A stretch of 64,000 nucleotides of DNA from Euonymus europaeus (taxonomy: Eukaryota > Streptophyta > Magnoliopsida > Celastrales > Celastraceae). Below the pieces are notes generated by a model, which was not told the origin of the DNA, did not search any database, and saw only the letters and a program-made list of their open reading frames with translations. This document shows, one piece after another, positions 43,310-55,313 of the stretch (positions are counted from its first letter, which is position 1; every line of letters begins with the position of its first letter). A program made the translations under genes and the position numbers. The stretch lies in assembly GCA_963580455.1 (NCBI GenBank), contig OY756962.1:10310001-10374000 (forward strand), written 5' to 3'.

Positions 43310-44430
43310 TGTTAGGTGTAAAATTGTACCGATTATTCTGATCTTAAAGCGCCTATTTTTCTATGATTTTTGGCACAAACTGCCCAAATTGGTATTTTTT
43401 ATGAATAAATACCGCTGAGCTGAAATAAAGAGTTAAGCTGTTTCTAGGCAGAATGTTAGCCAACTGCGACCGCAAAACTCGAATTTCTAGATTAAAGTTG
43501 AGATGAGCTGGGACCCATCTCATAACACAATTAAAAAGGCTAAACCCTAGCCGTATAAGACACCATAATCCATACTTGATTTTGGAGAATATAGAAGACA
43601 GAGAGGAGGCACTCCAAGCGTTGCGATTCCTTTATCTTTCCCATTGATTCAAATATTGATATTAAATATTTTTATGGTTTTCATTATGAATATGTGTAGC
43701 TAAACACTTTTTAGCTAGGATTTGGTATTTTCTTCTACTTAAACATTGTACACAGATTGATTGTTGATAGACTGGATTTAATTCATTATTGTTGATTTCT
43801 ATTGTTATGTATGCCTGGACATCATCATAATATTTAAGAATTGTTAGTTGAACATATTCGACTGACCATGACTTGGTGTTTAATGAAGTAACAAGAACTT
43901 GTTTTGCGATTCAGGTTTGAGAATATTGAACATAATTGATTGGGTGATAGACCATTGCCCTAGGTTGTGCGATTTTCGTTTTCCAAGAATCGATGCTTGT
44001 CTTAGGAAATTCTTAAGAGAGACAAAACCAAGATTTCTTTGATAAGAAAAGACCTTGAGCTGAACCAAAGTTAGGGTCGTTGTTTACGAAAATCTAATTG
44101 TTAAAGTTGGACCAAAGTGTTTCAATTGACGTCGTTAAATTCTTAATTTGTTTAATTGCATATTAATTTGTGTGCATAGATGGAGGTAGTCGGACAAGCC
44201 AAGTCCAAGCTAATTCTCATCCATTGTTGAATTAATAATTTTATTTAAGCTAGTTAATTTTGCTATCATTAATTTAAACATCCAAATTAGTTTACACTAT
44301 TGTTTGTTTTTCAATTGATTTTTGTGATAGTTCCTATAGATTCAATCCATTTAACTATTTACTGTTTTGTGATTGTACACTTGCGATTGGGTAAAAGCAT
44401 TCAGTATTTATTGTGGCAAAAAAGTATCGA
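43310..44430 (+). repeat. 5' LTR of decayed Athila element
   Basis: Starts TGTTAGGTGTAAAATTG and runs to the primer site. It contains the leader-like words GCTAAACCCTAGCCGTATAA and GAATATGTGTAGCTAAACAC, seen in Athila LTR transcripts. The exact 3' edge (near AAGTATCGACCA) is uncertain. Confidence 0.6.
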
Positions 44431-44439
44431 CCAAATTTT

Positions 44440-44458
44440 TGGCGCCGTTGCCAGGGAC
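44440..44458 (+). other. Primer-binding site (tRNA-Asp type)
   Basis: TGGCGCCGTTGCCAGGGA differs in one base from the tRNA-Asp-complementary site TGGCGCCGTTGCCGGGGA used by Athila elements; the nested copy here has the exact form. Confidence 0.8.
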
Positions 44459-44580
44459 AATTTAGTTTATTACTGGTTTTTCACACGACAATAGTGTTAA
44501 TCTTAGTTGATTTAATTATTTTTACATCAAATTTAAATTGTATAATTTCTTTGTAGGTATCTACTTGTTCCTTGCAGTTA

Positions 44581-45420
44581 ATGGTTAATACTCGTTCTCA
44601 ACAAGAACCGTTGGAGGAATTTGATCCTGAGATTGAGAGAATAATTAGAGCATTGCGACGTAGGAAAATGGAGGATAACAATAGACAGTTGATCAAAGGA
44701 AATGTCGAAGCGAATGTGAGAATTCCTATGATGAATCGGTATATTCCATAGCATATTGCTCAGCCTTCTTGCATTAAATATCAACCGATGGGGTCTGCCA
44801 ATATTAGCTTGTCACCACAATTATTGAATTATGTACCCAACTATGAGGGGCGTTTTGGCAAAGATCCTCATCTATACTTGAAGGATTTTATTAATCTTTG
44901 TCGAACCCAACATCTCAATGGAATCACTGCTGATAATTTGAAGTTGGTGCTCTTCCCCTTCACTCTAAGGGGCGACGCATATATGTGGTATAATTCCATT
45001 GAAGCAGGATCTATTGGCATATGAGAACAAAGGAGACTAAATTTTTGAGGGAATTTTTCCAGCTCATAGAACCAAAAAGCTTAAGCAAGAAATTCAAAAT
45101 TTTTAGCAAAAGGATTGAGATTTATTCTATGAAGCATGGAAGGATTTTAAGAATAGATTAACTTGTTGCCCAATCCAAAATTTACACAAGGTTGATGTGC
45201 TTTTGCATTTTTATGAAGGGTTGAATGAGGCTAATAGAATGAAAGTCGATTCCGCGTGCAATGGAGTTCTTTTGAGAAAGAGTAGCGAAGAAGCCATGGA
45301 GTTATTTGAAGAATTGAGTGAAGACTCTTAGCAATTTTCTACAATGGGTAGAAGCTCAACGAAGCGACAAGACATATATGAGGTGAGGTCGCCCATCTAG
45401 GCACGAGAAGACTGAAGATT
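44581..45420 (+). pseudogene. Gag of decayed Athila element
   Basis: ATG 44581 opens MVNTRSQQEPLEEFDPEIER, followed by a stop at 44749-44751 (PxxHIAQP). The capsid-like part follows with LLNYVPNYEGRFGKDPHLYL, KDFINLCRTQHLNGIT and LVLFPFTLRGDAYMWYNSIE. The parallel region of the nested Athila (59194-60591, minus) has the same order. After 45024 the frame shifts repeatedly. Confidence 0.75.
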
Positions 45421-45531
45421 GACCAAGCGATCCTCCACCTTTTCCACAAAGGTTAGTCAAAAAGACAACTGATTCTAAGGTGGATGATATTTTTGAAAAT
45501 TTTCATAAGGTAGAAATCAATAGTCCACTAC

Positions 45532-46550
45532 TTGATGTCATTAAACAGATTCCTTCTTATTTCTAAATTTCTCAACGATTGCTATACTAAAAAGAGGAAA
45601 TTTTCTACAAATGAAAAAGTTGCTTTGAATGAAGAAGTGAGTGCAATGTTGCTGAATAAACTTCCACCTAAGCTTAAAGATCCTGGTAGTTTTACCATAC
45701 CTTTTAAGGTGGGAAATCAATCCTGTGTAAAGACATTGCTAGATTTAGGAGCGAGCATCAACTTAATGCCCTTTTCTTTGTATAAGAAATTAGGATTGGG
45801 GGAATTGCAAGAAACTTCCATCACTTTGTAGTTAGCTGACCAAAATATTAAAAGACCTAAGAGAATTTTAGAAGATGTGTTGATAATTGTGAAAGACTTA
45901 ATTGTATCTATCGATTTTGTTGTGCTAGATATGGAGGATAGTTCTAATTCTACATTTATACCAATTATTCTTGATTTTCCTTTTATGACTACTGTGGATA
46001 TGAATATTTTTGTGAAAAGGGGACTATAACAATGTAGGTGAATGATCAAGAATTGGAGTTTCGTGTGTTTGATGCTCTTGAACACAATAATGATAAAAGT
46101 GATTGTTTTGTTGTTGATGCTACACATGATCTTGTGAGTGGGATTTTTCAGGTTACAAGTCTTGATCCAATTGAAGCAGTGTTGACCCATGGTTTGGATA
46201 ATAAAATCATGAATGCAAGTGACATACAATATGGGAACCAAATAGAGGAAGTAATAGAGGCGCTACATTAAGCTTAGCCTTATGTTGGTAAGGGGTATTC
46301 CTCCTTTTGAACAATTGACTCTTATATATCTCTTGTTCTTTCTATAGTTAAGGCACCTACTTTGGAGCTGAAACAATTGCCCAACCACTTGAAATATATT
46401 TATTTGGGAGAATATAGGACTTTACCAGTGGTAGTGGCAACAAACCTCAATTTGGAGGAAGATGAAAAATTATTGCATATTTTGAAGAGGCATAAAATTG
46501 CCCTTGGATGGTCTATTGGTAACATCAAAGGAATCATCTCTACTTGATGC
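45532..46550 (+). pseudogene. Protease and pre-RT region of decayed Athila element
   Basis: 45532-45831 encodes KKRKFSTNEKVALNEEVSAM, KLPPKLKDPGSFTIP and the protease site LLDLGASINLMPFSLYKKLG (family D-L-G-A-S). 46038-46271 is the protease-RT linker. 46362-46547 gives LELKQLPNHLKYIYLGEYRT and IALGWSIGNIKGI, which immediately precede RT in Athila. Just after, at about 46600, the sequence jumps from the RT opening (GVIYPISDS) to integrase-tail-like HRVKPYW, so the enzymatic core is deleted. Confidence 0.75.
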
Positions 46551-46930
46551 ATGCACCAGATTTTGAAGTTGTTAGTTGTGGGGGTGATCTACCCAATTTC
46601 AGATAGCATATAGGTTACTGAACATCGTGTGAAGCCTTATTGGGATTTAGTTCCACTCACCATGGAAGAAGTCGTCCGATTTGATGTTTTTGATCCTTGA
46701 CAAATTTTAAAGCTGTGTCCGACTGAAGACAATAAATTTAGCACTTCACGGGAGGTAACCATGTGGAGGAGGAGCATCTTGTTAGACATCTTTGAACAAC
46801 TAAGTTTTATCATTCTTTTCTTTTATTACATATTTAATTTTCGTCATCGCAAATTTAAATTATATTATATTTTTTCACATTGAGAACAATGTCGAATTCA
46901 AGTTTGGGGGAGAGGGAATTTACGTTTTGC

Positions 46931-47428
46931 TGAAAATTGAAAACAACATGGTTTTGAAAATTTTGAAACTTGGCACACTTTGCTTAATTATCATGGCATG
47001 CTTTGATAATTGATAGTGTATTTTCTAGCATGATTTGTTTGCGATGAAGGTCTACTTGGTTTATATGTCCCTTGAACACTAAGTAGCCATGTGAGAAGCC
47101 TTTAAAAAAATCCTGAGTGCATTGAATTTCTTGACATTGTATTGCTAGAACTTGCCTTAAACTAGATGAAGTAATTGCTAAATTTTTGTTCCATGAATGT
47201 GACAAAGACATTCTTGTCCTTGTTCATCTATTATTATCCTTAGCTATCCATAGTTCCCTTCATTTTCTCCTTATCCAATCTATATGATGTTGTATGCATG
47301 TGCCATTAAGTTTAGAAATTAGAATACCAACATGAGGCTAGCATATGAGATGATTTATGGATGATAAGAAGGTAAAAAGTGGTGGTGATAATGTTTTGAA
47401 GAATTTTGGACAAGAAAAAAAAGGTCTA
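46931..47428. other. 3' flank of Athila remnant
   Basis: No coding signal seen. The text resembles the untranslated 3' part of Athila elements, but no LTR match to 43310-44430 was found. Confidence 0.4.
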
Positions 47429-47640
47429 CACTACTAGAAAAGTGTGAGCTAAGTGCGACATGAAAGTGATCTCTTTGCGACCTAGGTGCCCATGGCTCAC
47501 ACAAAAACCGAGGATTTATTTACAAAGTTGAAGAATCAGATGTTGCGAACTAAAAGTGACCTAAGTACGGCTGCAAAAGTCGAGGGTCCAACCAATCTTT
47601 GACTGATTCTAGACCCTTTTGACTCATTCAATTATGGCTT
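47429..47640 (+). mobile_element. CACTA-like terminus (one end only)
   Basis: CACTACTAGAAAAGTG at 47429 is the hallmark end of plant CACTA (En/Spm-type) transposons. Subterminal repeats of the type TGCGAC, GTGAC and CGAGG follow for about 200 bp. No second terminus (reverse TTTTCTAGTAGTG) was found in the window, so this is a truncated end or a chance match. Confidence 0.4.
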
Positions 47641-48043
47641 GGGCGTATTTTCCTATTCTTTAGGATTTTGTCGTTTTGTCTAGACCATTATCTTGCCATG
47701 GTTTGCTCTACGCTTGTTTGAGTATTGTAACAAAGAACCTTCAACAAGTTTGTTTTTTGTAATTTTCTATCACGTCCATACACTTCCTTATTTTTTCCCA
47801 TTTTCAAAGGAACACAACCCTTTTTTCCTAACATCTCCTCCAATATGGACGATTTTACTACTTCTTTCACCCTATGCACATTTCTTGTTTCCTAGGATTT
47901 TCTTCATGAGTTATGACTGTATTATTGGTAGAAATGGCAAAATAGGAGTGAAAGTATATTTGTCTAACATTTGTGCTTGTCGATTTGACCTCATTCAGTC
48001 CTTGCCCCTTCCTTACTTTTGTTCCCTAAATACTTTCACCCGA
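47641..48043. other. Spacer before Tat LTR
   Basis: Pyrimidine-rich sequence with open but featureless frames; I see no gene. Confidence 0.4.
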
Positions 48044-48548
48044 TGATGAGGATATTTATCCTCTCCAATCAGAATAAGACATGTGGCAACAGCTGTCAAC
48101 AGAAGACATCACCTTTCTCGCTGGGAGATCCTCGGTACCGAGCAATAGAGATGCTCTTCTCGGCTCCGTACCCTCAGGACAGTAACAAGCTCCCAGTAAA
48201 ATAATAATTCCTTCATTTGGCAAGGTATTATTCACCACCACTCGAATTCTATTAATGGAAATCACCTTCACTATATAGAAGGGTTACCCCACAAGTAAAA
48301 GGGATCACTTCTTTCACTAAAAAACACTCTTTGGAGAGCCAATCTCTGCTAGCATCTGACTTAAGCATCGGAGCGCCAACGTCAGAGAACACTCTCTGGC
48401 GGGCCTCTAGCTTACGTTTGTTCATTTCTACAGGATACCCCCACCGAGAAGACTGTCTAGACGAAGAGAAAGATCAAGAAGCTGAGGAAGCCCTTGTTCA
48501 GACTTATATTGATACGTTTTTGTACTTTACAAGTTTGAGACGTTATCA
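48044..48548 (+). repeat. 5' LTR of Tat/Retand-like element
   Basis: Begins near TGATGAGGATATTTATCC (48044 or 48047) and ends GACGTTATCA at 48548, just before the primer site. A CTATATAGAA TATA box lies at 48271-48280. The start is inferred from the TG dinucleotide and family style, since the partner LTR is off the window. Confidence 0.65.
48271..48280 (+). promoter_or_regulatory. TATA box of Tat 5' LTR
   Basis: CTATATAGAA within the LTR, about 280 bp before the primer site, is a plausible core promoter for the genomic transcript. Confidence 0.6.
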
Positions 48549-48551
48549 GAT

Positions 48552-48570
48552 TGGCGCCGTCTGTGGGAAA
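48552..48570 (+). other. Primer-binding site of Tat element
   Basis: TGGCGCCGTCTGTGGGAAA immediately follows the LTR end. This form is common in plant Tat-type elements; I cannot assign the tRNA with certainty. Confidence 0.75.
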
Positions 48571-48591
48571 CATCTTTCCATAACAACAAAC

Positions 48592-49887
48592 ATGGTTCGA
48601 ACTAGGACTTTGAGAGGAGAAGGCCAACAAGCCCCAGCTGCCAGTGTTAACGCCGAGCAACAACGCCAACCACTGGTGCAGGACCAGATATCCCAATTGT
48701 TACAACAGATGAATGTCTTTGCACACCGTTTGGACATGATTCAGGAGGCGCAGGGGCATCAACCCATCCAAAATGAGAACATTTCTCAGGGAATGAGAAA
48801 TGAACATTCTCATTCGGACGAATCAAGAAATCCCGATCTTCCAGGAACCTCGTTGACCACTGCTCGGAGGCCTCAACCCACTCACACTTACGAGGGGGTA
48901 GTGGACCGAAAAATATCTGCTTTGCAAGGACGCCCTTTTTTGGGTACAATGGTCTGAGACAGGAACTTAACTCCATTAACAGCTAAGGTGCAACGTGCTC
49001 GGGTACTAGCGAGTTTTAAGGTCTCTAGCGTGGAAAAGTACAACGAGACAGGAGATCCCCTTGACCATGTCATCGGTTTCCAAACCATGATGGAGTTCCA
49101 GCGAGCACCTCAGGAAGCTTGTTGCAAGATCTTCCCGGTCTCTCTAGTCGGTGTAGCAAGACGATGGTTTAGAGCTCTCCCACAGGGTTCCATCAATAGC
49201 TTTGACGACCTCACCAACAGGTTCGTTGCTCATTTCGAAAGCTCAAGACCAGTCAAAAAGACCAATGCGACATTGGTGACTATCCGGCAAAAGCCTCATG
49301 AGAGTTTAAGAGAATTTGTGACCCGATTCAACAGTGATTGTTTAGAGACACCAGACCTCCAACCGATCATAGCCATTACAGCGTTCACGACGGGAGTTCG
49401 TCATACAACATTGAAGCACTCCCTGTCCAAGAAGCACCCGAAGAGCATTCCTGAGTTGCTCTCGAGAGTAGAAAAGTACATTACGGCGGATGAAATCATG
49501 GCAGAACCACACATGACCGAGCAATCCCCTAACAGGTCCCCTCCGAGAAGAAGAAACGATTCTGGTCGGCCAAACGAGAAAACAGCAGAGGGAAAAAGAT
49601 CATCCTCTCGAAAAGATGAACGGCCGAAGCCAATTCGATATGATTCCTATGCTCCTCTCAACACCTCTTTGAAAAGGGTACTGAATGAGATACAAGATCG
49701 CGACATCGTCAAATGGCCTCCAAAGATGAAGTCAACTCCTGGGAGGAAGGAGAGTGATAAGTATTGCAAATTTCATCGAGGTCCCGGGCACGACACCGAT
49801 GAATGCCATCATCTGAAGGATGAAATAGAGAATCTAATTCAAAGAGGATACCTCAAAAATTTCACTAGCTCGGCAGGGGACAAATGA
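48592..49887 (+). pseudogene. Gag of Tat/Retand-like element (one internal stop)
   Basis: ATG 48592 (MVRTRTLRGEGQ) opens one frame to 49887, broken only by TGA at 48955-48957. Features in order: a Gln-rich helical N-terminus (QDQISQLLQQMNVFAHRLDM), capsid (SVEKYNETGDPLDHVIGFQT, FPVSLVGVARRWFRALPQGS, LREFVTRFNSDCLE), a basic Arg/Ser/Pro-rich linker (NRSPPRRRNDSG), and a late CKFHRGPGHDTDEC knuckle-like motif. The next TGA, 49885-49887, is followed by in-frame sequence into the protease, with further TGA codons, so the original polyprotein was probably one frame. Confidence 0.85.
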
Positions 49888-51138
49888 GAAAGAGAATGAA
49901 GGAGAGACAACATAAGAGATGACGATAGGCGACAGAGTAGACGTTGAGATGAGTCTCCTCGTCACAGAAACCTAGGAACAACAGGCACCATAGGCATGAT
50001 AGTCGAGGGATTAGCCTCTGGAGGAGAAAGCTCATCGGGCAGAAGGGTTTACGCTCGAACTGTCCATCAAGTGTCTGAGAGGTCTAAGAAAGCCAGAACG
50101 GACGACAAGAAGATAGTATTCTCCGAGAGGGGTGGGGATGGTTTACATCAGCCACACGATGATGCCTTAGTCATTGAGGCAGTCATCGCCAATTACACGA
50201 TGAAGAAGATCTTGGTCGACAATGGGAGCGCAACAGATGTTCTTTTCTACCATGCCTTCAAGCAGATGAACCTCCCGAAAGAGAGCTTGAAGAATTTTTC
50301 TTCCCCCTTTTACGGTTTCACGGGAGAGCAGGTCGTCCCTGTCGGGATGATCAATCTACCCATAACCTTAGGGGACTATCCAAGGTCAAAACTATTCATG
50401 GTGGAGCTTCTGGTCATAGATGTGAAGACCCCTTACAATGCATTGATTGGCCGACCACTACTTCACAAAGCCCGAGCGGTTGTCTCCACCTACTATTTAA
50501 AGATGAAATTCTCCACTGATAGAGGAATAGGTGAAGTTCAGGGTGACCAGAAGCTCGCCCGTCAGATGTATGTTACAGACCTAAAAGAGAAGAAAAAGTC
50601 AGTCTCAGTCCTAGAATTGTTGGATGATCACAACAACGACACCTTGAAGCCCTCCCCCGTCGAACAGCTCATCACAATTCTCGTCGAGCAGGGAACAGAA
50701 AAGAGATTGTACTACGGCTCCGAGCTTGATCAAGACTTGAGCGAAAGCTTGACAAGTCTTCTCCAAGAAAACATTAGCACATTCGCATGGAGTGCAGACG
50801 AGATGCCGGGTATCAGCGCTGATGTTATCACCCACCATCTCAGCATAAAACCTGGCAACCGACCGGTAAAACAAAAGAAGAGAAATTTTGCACAATACAG
50901 GCAGGAGGCCATCAAAACGGAGGTCAGCAAGCTTTTGGATGCCGAATTCGTTCGAGAAGTACAATACCCAAAATGGCTCTCTAATGTTGTTATGGTAGCG
51001 AAACAGAATGGTAAGTGGCATATGTGTGTCGACTTCACCGACCTCAACAAGGCCTGCCCGAAGGACAGCTATCCACTGCCAAAGATAGACCAATTGGTAG
51101 ACGCAACTTCGGGAAAAGGGTCTCCTCAGCTTCCTTGA
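49888..51138 (+). pseudogene. Protease and RT N-terminal part of Tat pol
   Basis: The same frame as gag continues after two more TGA codons at about 49897 and 49948. Protease: KKILVDNGSATDVLFYHAF (D-N-G-S active-site version) and YNALIGRPLLHKARAVVS. Linker: NISTFAWSADEMPGISADVI. RT opening: NVVMVAKQNGKWHMCVDFTD, then CPKDSYPLPKIDQLVDATSG. A frameshift near 51113 ends this part. The protease matures the polyprotein and RT copies RNA to cDNA. Confidence 0.88.
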
Positions 51139-52989
51139 TGCCTATTCAGCTTATCATCAGATCCAAATGCATCAAGCTGATGAGGAACACACCTCATTTG
51201 TTACTCCTGAAGGTACGTACTAGTACCAAGTCATGCCTTTTGGGCTGAAGAACGCAGGAGCCACCTACCAACGACTCGTTAACAAAATATTCTCCCCAAT
51301 GCTTGGCAAGACGGTCGAGGCATACGTGGATGATATAGTTGTTAAAAGCAAGAAACCCGAGGATCACTTGGGCGACTTGCAGGAGGTATTTAATGTCTTG
51401 AACAAGTTTAGCATGAAGCTTAACCCGGAGAAATGTGCGTTTGGCGTTTCATCGGGTAAGTTCCTCAGACTCCTCATCTCCAAACGAGGAATAGAGATAA
51501 ACCCTGAAAAAGTGTTGGCAATAATCAATATGCAAGCCCCGAGGAACAAGAAGGAGGTTCAACAACTCACTGGGAGAACTGCAGCTTTAAGCCGTTTTCT
51601 CGCCAAATCAGGAGATCGGTGTAAACATTTCTTTAACGCGCTCAAACAAATGACCAATTTTCAGTGGAGTGAAGATTGCCAAGAACCTTTTGAGGAATTA
51701 AAGTCTTACCTCAGCCAGCCTCCTCTACTCACTTCTCCGAAAGAGGGAGAATCGTTATTCCTTTATCTAGCCACTACTGAGCATGCAGTGAGTGCAGTGC
51801 TCATAAGCGAGGAGGAGGATAAAATTCAGAAACCAATATACTACACCAATAAAGTGCTCACTCAGACCGAGAAGAGATATACTAGAGCAGAGAAGTTAGC
51901 CTTAGCACTGGTAACTGCGGCTAGGAAGTTGCAGCCTTACTTTCATGCCCATACAGTTACAGTGTTGACCGACCAACCTCTTAAGAGCATACTCCAAAAA
52001 CCGGATACGTCGGGAAGGCTCATTAAGTGGTCAATCGAACTTAGCGAGTTTGATATCCACTATGAACCGAAGAAAGCCATCAAAGCTCAAGCCCTAGCAG
52101 ATTTTATCACTGAGTGCCAACATCCTCTCGGGGAAGAGGTACTGCATGACCTATGGGAGCTCTTCGTCGACAGTTCTTCAAACAAGGACGGGAGTGGAGC
52201 AGGAATTCTGCTTCTTGGGCCTGACGGCTTGACCACTGAATACGCTCTCCATTTCCAATTCAAAGCTTCCAACAACGAGGCCGAGTACGAAGCGCTCCCA
52301 GCTGGGTTAAAGTTGGCAATTGAGCTAGAGGTGCGAAATCTAGTGATCAACAGCGACTCTCAACTCGTCACTGAACAAGTTCGTGGCGAGTACGAAGCGA
52401 GAGGCTCCAACATGATCAAGTATTTGGAGAAAGCTAAGGAACTAATGAAGGAAATCCCGAACGTTGAAATACGGAGAGTGCCCCGAGAAGAGAATCAGCA
52501 AGCCGACATGCTAGCTCGACTAGCATCGACCTCTCAAAAAGACAATGCCTCGTCAGTACGAATAGAGATATTGTCCAAGCCGAGCATCTTTGTTAGGGCC
52601 ATCATTGAGATTAACGCGGAACCATCTTGGATGGATACTATACGAACCTTCTTCACAGATAGAGTGTTACCCGAAGACAAAAACGAGGCTAGGAATCTCC
52701 GAGCAAGGGCAGCGAGGTACTCAATCATTCAAGGGACGCTATACAGAACATCTTTTACACTCCCTTACCTTAAATGCCTTGCTCCACGGGAGTCCGAGCA
52801 TGCTCTCCGAGAAGTACACGAAAGGATTTGTGGTAGACATGCAGGGGCAAGGATCTTAGCTAACAAGGTCTTGCGCTGTGGCTATTATTGGCCGAACATG
52901 AAGAAAGATGCCGAGGATCTGGTACGAAAGTGCGACAAGTGCCAGAGACATGCTAACATACCACACCTTCCACCATCCGAGATGACTAT
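51139..52989 (+). pseudogene. RT, RNase H, second RNase H and integrase N-terminus of Tat pol
   Basis: After the frameshift the sequence reads SFLDAYSAYHQIQ, one TAG at about 51221, then MPFGLKNAGATYQRLVNK and the intact RT site AYVDDIVVKS. The Gypsy RNase H follows (LFLYLATTEHAVSAVLI, RAEKLALALVTAARKL, VLTDQPLKSIL, KAQALADFITEC). The archaeal-type RNase H follows next (WELFVDSSSNKDGSGAGILL, NNEAEYEALPAGLKLAIEL, INSDSQLVTEQV, NQQADMLARLAS). Integrase starts with the H-H-C-C finger (VHERICGRHAGARIL, CDKCQRHA) and is cut at 52984 by the nested element. This is the best-preserved polyprotein in the window. Confidence 0.9.
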
Positions 52990-54193
52990 TGTTATCGTTT
53001 TAAAACTACTAAAAAAAATAGTAATTCTAAAACTCTATTTATACTCGCAAGCGCACGAATCCAAGTAGTATGAATGTGGCAAAAACGAGTGTCGTACCCA
53101 CAGGGACTGAAGATTAACTAACTCTAATTCTTAAAAAAAAAAAGTTTTTCTTTTCTTTTTCTTTTATAGTAATATTAATAAACACCAAAACTAAAATTGA
53201 GAGATCAACACAAATAATAAATACTAAGGCTTTGATTTCACCACTCTATTGTATTTGAATCATATGGTTATCAATTATGAATTCATCCAAGCATGTCAAA
53301 GATCAAGTTTTCTAATTCATGTAGTAGTCATTGGCATCTAACTTATCACATCTATCCTTAATTTGCAATTATCTATGGCATCTAGATTAATTTGACAAAC
53401 ATGAATGCATTAGGATCAATGTAACTTATGAAATGATCACAAAACTCCTAGCATATGGCATCTATGACTAGGTAACTTTGGTAATAAATTGCAAGAAGCT
53501 ATTATCAAATTGAGCATGACATCTACTACAATTTGCATGACATTAATCAAACCTAGATGGTAGCTAAGCATCAAGATTTAATTATTAATAAACATAGCAA
53601 TTTAATACTTGACATGACATGAATAAAATCACAATTAACTCAACCAAATTTATTAAACACAATAGAGTGAATCCATCATCACCTTAGTAAGAGGATTAGT
53701 TCCTCATATTAAGTTTACAAAACAAATAGCAATAAATAAAATTCACAAACATAAGTATAAAACAACTAGAAAAACCCCCTTATTATACTTGATGCAAGAA
53801 CTCCTTCTCTTTTCTCCTTCTTCCTCTTGTTATTTCTCTTCTTCTTGTTGTGTTTGGTGTGTGTGTCCTTAACAAAGAATAGATCATGCCTTTATATAGG
53901 CAATGGCAAGGACAAATATTCAACTATGGCAAGCTTGAATGCCAACCATTGTTGAATGCCAACCATTGTTGAATGGCAATGAAGAAGTTGTAAGCAATGA
54001 TGTCAACAAAAACCTTCCATGATCTTCACTTGGATTTGACTCATGATTGGGCCTATAAATATGAAAATAAACACAAAGTGATTCATCCATGGTGATTAAC
54101 ATTTATTTGTACAAAATCACTTCAAAAATCCCAACTTTGTGACAAATGCTAATGATAATTTACATTTAAAGTAGATGTTTTCAACATCTATCA
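52990..54193 (-). repeat. 3' LTR of nested Athila (left copy)
   Basis: 1204 bp, TGTTATCG...ATCTATCA in plus-strand reading. It differs from the other LTR mainly by an extra TAAAACTC-like 8 bp near its left end and scattered substitutions. Confidence 0.93.
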
Positions 54194-54206
54194 CAACCCC
54201 CAACCA
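54194..54206 (-). other. Polypurine tract of nested Athila
   Basis: On the minus strand GGTTGGGGGTTG directly precedes the LTR. This G-rich form with interspersed T fits the atypical Athila plus-strand primer. Confidence 0.55.
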
Positions 54207-55313
54207 GCTTTTTGCTAGTCCCTAGCAATTTAAGCGTAAATATCATTCCATTATGAAGAATTTGAAAAAGAAATTACTTTCTTTGAGTATAACAAAAAGT
54301 AAGAGATCACTAATGCTATCCAGAGTATTTTGATCACAACTTCCAGAATTTGTGTGTGCACTAAGCCAGAACCATCTTACCACAAACCATAATGCATATA
54401 ACTTAGAAGAATTATCCAAATAAAAGCATCAACTCCATATTCTCACAGGTTAAAGAAGGATTTTAGTGCTTGAAATTTCTCTCATGGAGTTGGAAAATAT
54501 ATATGCACTCAGAAGAAAAGTCAATTTAAGGACAAACAAAGAAACAAACATTGATCATATGATAGGTATATCAATTGTCTAGAACTTCCACCATTCTTAC
54601 CACAAATGTGCTTTGGAATTTAAAGATCAAAATTTTGAGATAAGAACAAATAATAGAATCCTAGTGGAATCAGAAACAAAGTAAGATTGTACTTGTCTTC
54701 CGAAGAATTTTGAAGACTTAGAATAACTTACCATTCTTTCTTCTTTTTTTCTTTTCTTTTTTTTCTCTTTTTCTTTTTTTTTTCTTTTTTTTCTTTTTTT
54801 TCAATTTTTTTTTTGAATGACATACCTCACAAAGAAAATCTCAAGCAATTACAATTGAAATCTCAAAAATTGATCAATATCATCCTCAGCATTCAACCAA
54901 CGTTCCACAAACCATGTAATGGTGTTCATTGACAGCAATTATCCATTTCAACAGATCAATGAAAGTTCATAAGTTGTTTACTCATCTCTCCCCACTCATT
55001 TAGAACTTAATTTGTGTTTTATCTGGAAAATTCTCTTAGTATTATGCATTATCATCCATCTTACCACGAGGCTTAGTATTTGTGCACAAAAGAGTTTTAG
55101 AAGTTGTTTTCTAACAATCCAGATAGAAAAAATGACTCAAACTTAATTGTATCAAATCATTCATCAAAATGCTTGATCAAAAGGCATGAATATGCTACCA
55201 CCCCCCACCTATACGAGACAGTGTCCTCAATGTCACAGAAGGCAATGAAATTTAACAATGTAAAACCAAGGCAAAGAAAGATAAAACCTGGGGGTGAAAT
55301 ATCTCGAAAGTGA
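54207..55313. other. Non-coding 3' region of nested Athila
   Basis: No coding signal. A pyrimidine run of about 85 bases (mostly T with CTT/TTC interruptions) occupies 54735-54815. Confidence 0.6.
54735..54815. repeat. Polypyrimidine (T/C) tract
   Basis: Almost uninterrupted TTTCTTTT-type sequence; on the element strand it is an A/G tract. Confidence 0.85.

Larger units (their letters stand above)
43310..46930 (+). mobile_element. Athila-lineage Ty3/Gypsy element, pol-deleted and decayed
   Basis: A TGTTAGGTGTAAAATTGT start at 43310, a TGGCGCCGTTGCCAGGGA primer site at about 44440, an Athila-type gag and protease, and a terminal GTTTGGGGGAGAGGGA purine tract near 46905 outline the element. 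Most of RT, all of RNase H and nearly all of integrase are missing, and many stops occur. A 3' LTR could not be matched. It is related to, but much older than, the nested Athila element at 52990-61891. Confidence 0.75.

Noticed and set aside
46984..47211. 75-aa minus-strand frame in the Athila 3' flank
   Set aside because: No motif, and lies in untranslated-type sequence.
48457..48976. Minus-strand open frames opposite Tat gag
   Set aside because: No motifs; explained by codon composition of gag. The genuine antisense ORF of this lineage lies downstream of pol, not here.
50611..51093. 160-aa minus-strand frame opposite Tat protease/RT
   Set aside because: Mirror of a well-supported pol frame; no domain recognised.
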